Source: Paenibacillus daejeonensis DSM 15491 | GTDB taxonomy: Bacteria > Bacillota > Bacilli > Paenibacillales > Paenibacillaceae | Direction: 5' to 3' | DNA length: 64,000 nt | NCBI RefSeq assembly: GCF_000378385.1 | Contig: NZ_KB899672.1 | Span: 109,243 to 173,242 of the forward strand | Shown here: positions 61,597 to 64,000 of the stretch, piece by piece | How the letters are laid out: every line of letters begins with the position of its first letter | How positions within the stretch are numbered: the stretch's first letter is position 1 | Made by a program: the position numbers and the translations under genes | The notes under the pieces: generated by a model | Told to the model about the DNA's origin: nothing | The model's database searches: none | Seen by the model: the letters and a program-made list of their open reading frames with translations, nothing else

Positions 61597-62406
61597 CTAG
61601 AATATCTTCTGATGATCCAGGTCCGAAGCGGGAACAAAGGATGCTTTGTCCTGAACCGATTTGCCCTCAACTTCGGTTTGGTTAATCAGCTGGGACACGG
61701 TTACGAATTCATATCCTTGGGCGCGGAGTTGGTCAATGATGACTGGGAGCGCTTCATGGGTTTGCTTGCAGGAATCACTAGCGTGCATCAGCACAATATC
61801 CCCGGGGTGAGCTTTGCTGACCACACGATTGATGATTTTTTCGGTACCGATGTTCATCCAATCAAGGGAATCGGTATCCCATTGAATGACTTTATAGCCC
61901 AGCTCATCGGCAATGCGCAGCACACGTTTGTCAAAATCGCCGTTGGGAAGCCGGATTAAATTAGGCGCTTTGCCTGTTGATTCAGACAAAATGCCATGTG
62001 CAGTTTGAATTTGTTTGCGAATTTCTTCATCGCTGTATTTACTGTAGTTATCGTGCTTGTGCCCGTGGCTGCCGATTTCAAATCCGCCGTCGACGATGTG
62101 TTTGACAATTTCGGGATGAGACTCGCTCCAAGGGGAGGAGAGGAAGAAGGTTGCGTTAGCGACACCCTTTTCTTCCAGTACTTTGAGAATAGGTACGGCG
62201 CGCTTGTCACCCCAACTGATATCAAAGGTAAGGGCAATCACTTTCTTGTCGGTAGGAACACTGTAAATGGCTGCGGGCTGTTGGGGAGCAAAGACCGTAA
62301 TGTTGTCTTTCTCGGCATATACAACGCCTGCTGAGAATAAGAGAGCGACGACAATGAGAAAATACCGTTTGACCTTGCGTCCATTAATGACGTAGAACAT
62401 GTTCAT
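61597..62406 (-). CDS. pdaB: Polysaccharide deacetylase family sporulation protein PdaB
   Basis: PdaB is needed to keep spores stable. The 269-residue product has an N-terminal membrane segment (YFLIVVALLFSAGVVYA) and a NodB domain: ALTFDISWGDKRA (the metal-binding Asp is in TFD), GSHGHKHDNY (His-xxx-His), and LRLPNG-like IRLPNGDFD. The ATG at 62406 has AAAGGAG about 10 bases upstream. It lies in the order kbaA-pdaB, as in B. subtilis. Confidence 0.92.
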   Translation of the reverse strand: MNMFYVINGRKVKRYFLIVVALLFSAGVVYAEKDNITVFAPQQPAAIYSVPTDKKVIALTFDISWGDKRAVPILKVLEEKGVANATFFLSSPWSESHPEIVKHIVDGGFEIGSHGHKHDNYSKYSDEEIRKQIQTAHGILSESTGKAPNLIRLPNGDFDKRVLRIADELGYKVIQWDTDSLDWMNIGTEKIINRVVSKAHPGDIVLMHASDSCKQTHEALPVIIDQLRAQGYEFVTVSQLINQTEVEGKSVQDKASFVPASDLDHQKIF

Positions 62407-62552
62407 AATTTCTGAGCTCCTTTCCTTTCGGGACTGGACAAGACAATCGAATGCGTTTGGTACAATGTATGCTCGTACGACTCAGTTATTCATCCGGATG
62501 GGGACAAATTGTTCGCGATCGTAAGGTAGATAGGTAGAAAAGGGGGGAGAGC

Positions 62553-63170
62553 ATGTTTTCTTGGCGAGCCATGATGCAGCATTTTGTACAGATGCGGGGC
62601 TATATAGCTTTCACACTGGTCCTATTTTTGGCCGGCATTTTTGTGGGCGCTTCGAACGCCAGCTTTGAACAGATGATTACGGGTCAAATTGCAGGGTTGC
62701 AGGATATGGCGCAGCAAATCGATCAGAGCAGCAACCCGGAGTTGACGATGTTTCTATTTATCTTTTTTAACAATGCCATCAAATCCATCCTGATTATTTA
62801 CCTTGGCCTGTTCTTCGGCGTCATTCCACTCGCGTTTATTTTGATTAATGGCATGGTTCTGGGGTACTTGTTCGCCAATAACCCCCAGCCCTCGATTGAT
62901 ATGTTCACGCTGATCGTGAAGGGAATTCTCCCGCACGGCATCATCGAGATCCCGGCCATCATTATCGCAGGGGCCTACGGTATTCGGTTTGGGGTATTGT
63001 CTCTCAAAGGGATTGGGGCTTTGTTTAAGCGCGATGGTTCGTTTGGTCGGACATTTGAAGCATTCGCCGCGCGGACCGTACCGCTTATGGTATGGCTGGT
63101 GGTTGCGCTCCTCGTCGCTGCCATTATAGAAAGCACGGTGACTGTGTGGCTGTTGTCGACGGCATTTTAA
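62553..63170 (+). CDS. SpoIIM-family integral membrane protein
   Basis: The 205-residue product has about five membrane segments and the pattern NGMVLGYLFANN, then HGIIEIPAIIIAGAYGIRFG, which is typical of the SpoIIM/DUF95 family. SpoIIM itself takes part in engulfment as part of the DMP complex; this protein may be a relative rather than the canonical one. GGGGGGAG lies before the ATG. It is divergent from pdaB and ends at a strong terminator. Confidence 0.82.
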   Translation: MFSWRAMMQHFVQMRGYIAFTLVLFLAGIFVGASNASFEQMITGQIAGLQDMAQQIDQSSNPELTMFLFIFFNNAIKSILIIYLGLFFGVIPLAFILINGMVLGYLFANNPQPSIDMFTLIVKGILPHGIIEIPAIIIAGAYGIRFGVLSLKGIGALFKRDGSFGRTFEAFAARTVPLMVWLVVALLVAAIIESTVTVWLLSTAF

Positions 63171-63233
63171 TGAAATCCAAGAGATGTATAAAACAGATGT
63201 ATTAAAATCCCTGTAATCTGAGCATAACAATAA

Positions 63234-63269
63234 AGCAGCGACTCTCGTCATGCAGAGTAGCTGCTTTTA
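63234..63269 (+). terminator. Rho-independent terminator after the SpoIIM-like gene
   Basis: An 11-bp stem AGCAGCGACTC/GAGTAGCTGCT (one mismatch) is followed by TTTTAT. Confidence 0.82.
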
Positions 63270-63304
63270 TGTTTGTAGGATCTCGAAGGAGGGCCAGAGC
63301 TCAG

Positions 63305-63529
63305 ATGATCGGAATGCTGTTCAATGATAAAGAATGCCGCGAGCTTGATTACGTGCTGCGCAAGGAGCTCGACGAGATGCTGCTTGATCTGAATGATAAG
63401 CGGATGGATAGTGACATAAGGCGCGCAATCGCCAGCAGATACCGGGTCGTATTCCGGATGTACGCCCGAATTGCATCTCCCAAAGAACTGTCCCGTTATG
63501 CAGTCAATATGAAATCAACCCGACCGTAG
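63305..63529 (+). CDS. Small charged protein of unknown function
   Basis: The 74-residue product is a helical, charged protein (ECRELDYVLRKELDEMLLDL, then DIRRAIASRYRVVFRMYARI) with a short polar tail. The ATG at 63305 is 12 bases from AAGGAGG. A long charged helix pair is all that can be seen; no motif is recognised. It sits between a terminator and the rrn promoters. Confidence 0.65.
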   Translation: MIGMLFNDKECRELDYVLRKELDEMLLDLNDKRMDSDIRRAIASRYRVVFRMYARIASPKELSRYAVNMKSTRP

Positions 63530-63561
63530 GAAAGAAATTTAAACTTTTTTATTCACAGGTC

Positions 63562-63591
63562 TTGACGACAAAAGAAGAATTATGGTAAATT
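63562..63591 (+). promoter_or_regulatory. rrn promoter P1
   Basis: TTGACG at 63562-63567 and TAAATT at 63586-63591 are 18 bases apart, about 265 bases before the 16S start. Confidence 0.55.
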
Positions 63592-63680
63592 AGCATTCGC
63601 CCCTTTTGATAAGGAGTGAGTCACTAACTTACTATTTCTTGACTGGACAAGCTGCTTTTCAAAAAAAGAAAAAATAATGC

Positions 63681-63710
63681 TTGCAATGTTGGTAAGGCCT
63701 GTGATATAGT
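63681..63710 (+). promoter_or_regulatory. rrn promoter P2
   Basis: TTGCAA at 63681-63686 and TATAGT at 63705-63710 are 18 bases apart. An A/T-rich stretch lies just upstream, as in strong rrn promoters. Confidence 0.7.
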
Positions 63711-63760
63711 ATAAGAGTTGCAGCTGAGAGATACGGCGGCAACGACAACGAAAGAAAATG

Positions 63761-63775
63761 TGTTCTTTGAAAACT
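63761..63775 (+). promoter_or_regulatory. boxA-like antitermination site in the rrn leader
   Basis: TGTTCTTTGAAAACT is the boxA-type sequence of Bacillus rrn leaders, where the Nus factors load. It lies about 80 bases before the 16S rRNA. Confidence 0.6.
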
Positions 63776-63854
63776 GAACAACGAGCGAAATGTCCTGTAA
63801 CTCTTCGGAGTTACAGATAGCAATACCAGCAAGAAATGAGCTATTCAGCTTTCT

Positions 63855-64000
63855 ATCATGGAGAGTTTGATCCTGGCTCAGGACGAACGCTGGCGGCGTG
63901 CCTAATACATGCAAGTCGAGCGGAGTTTCAGAGAAGCTTGCTTCTCTGAAACTTAGCGGCGGACGGGTGAGTAACACGTAGGCAACCTGCCTGCAAGCCT
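63855..64000 (+). rRNA. rrs: 16S ribosomal RNA, 5' part
   Basis: GAGAGTTTGATCCTGGCTCAG at 63861-63881 is the universal 16S 5' end, followed by GACGAACGCTGGCGGCGTGC and CATGCAAGTCGAGCGGAG. The gene runs off the end of the window, so only the first 146 bases are seen. The variable V1 helix (63925-63955, with a TTTCAGAGAAGCTTGCTTCTC-type hairpin) would help assign the species. Confidence 0.98.

Overview
The window looks like part of the chromosome of a spore-forming, low-GC Gram-positive bacterium, most probably Paenibacillus or a close relative. The evidence is gene order and protein similarity: radA-disA-yacL-ispD-ispF-gltX-cysE-cysS-mrnC-rlmB-rae1-sigH-rpmG-secE-nusG-rplKAJL-rpoBC-rpsLG-fusA-tuf, the S10-spc-alpha ribosomal cluster, truA-rplM-rpsI, and cwlD-salA-gerD-kbaA-pdaB follow the Bacillus subtilis order closely. 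T-box and ribosomal-protein leader RNAs of Firmicute type are also present. No phage, insertion sequence, CRISPR array or tRNA gene was found. The last bases are the start of a 16S rRNA gene.

Layout. 1-3500 is accessory: the end of an EAL-domain protein, a small unknown protein, a manganese catalase and a membrane histidine kinase. 3597-6937 holds radA (DNA repair), disA (c-di-AMP synthase) and pssA (phospholipid synthesis). 7007-9550 interrupts the conserved order with an intergenic cluster of DnaA-box-like sites, a divergent epimerase/XRE-regulator pair and a small Cys-containing protein. 9695-18010 runs from the PIN/TRAM protein through the isoprenoid genes and gltX, then a T-box-controlled cysE-cysS-mrnC-rlmB-rae1 operon. 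18180-36000 has sigH, the secE-nusG and L11-L1-L10-L7/L12 genes, RNA polymerase beta and beta', and the str operon. 36372-51542 is one continuous ribosomal super-operon (rpsJ to rplQ) that also carries secY, adk, map, infA and rpoA.

After rplQ the window becomes mosaic again. The rplQ-truA gap, where B. subtilis carries ecfA1-ecfA2-ecfT, instead holds about 600 bp of nested hairpins and two inverted copies of a structured element whose stems differ by compensating base changes. truA, rplM and rpsI follow, then a 51-bp tandem repeat, an aldehyde dehydrogenase, the sulfate-assimilation pair cysH-sat, and sporulation/germination genes (cwlD, salA, gerD, kbaA, pdaB, a SpoIIM-like protein). The end is an rrn promoter region and 16S rRNA.

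The most interesting material is non-coding: the covarying inverted element after rplQ, the DnaA-box cluster after pssA, folded leaders between rpsL and rpsG, before rpsJ and between secY and adk, and a T-box whose specifier and discriminator-pairing base do not fit together neatly. All features come from reading the sequence; no database or folding program was used.
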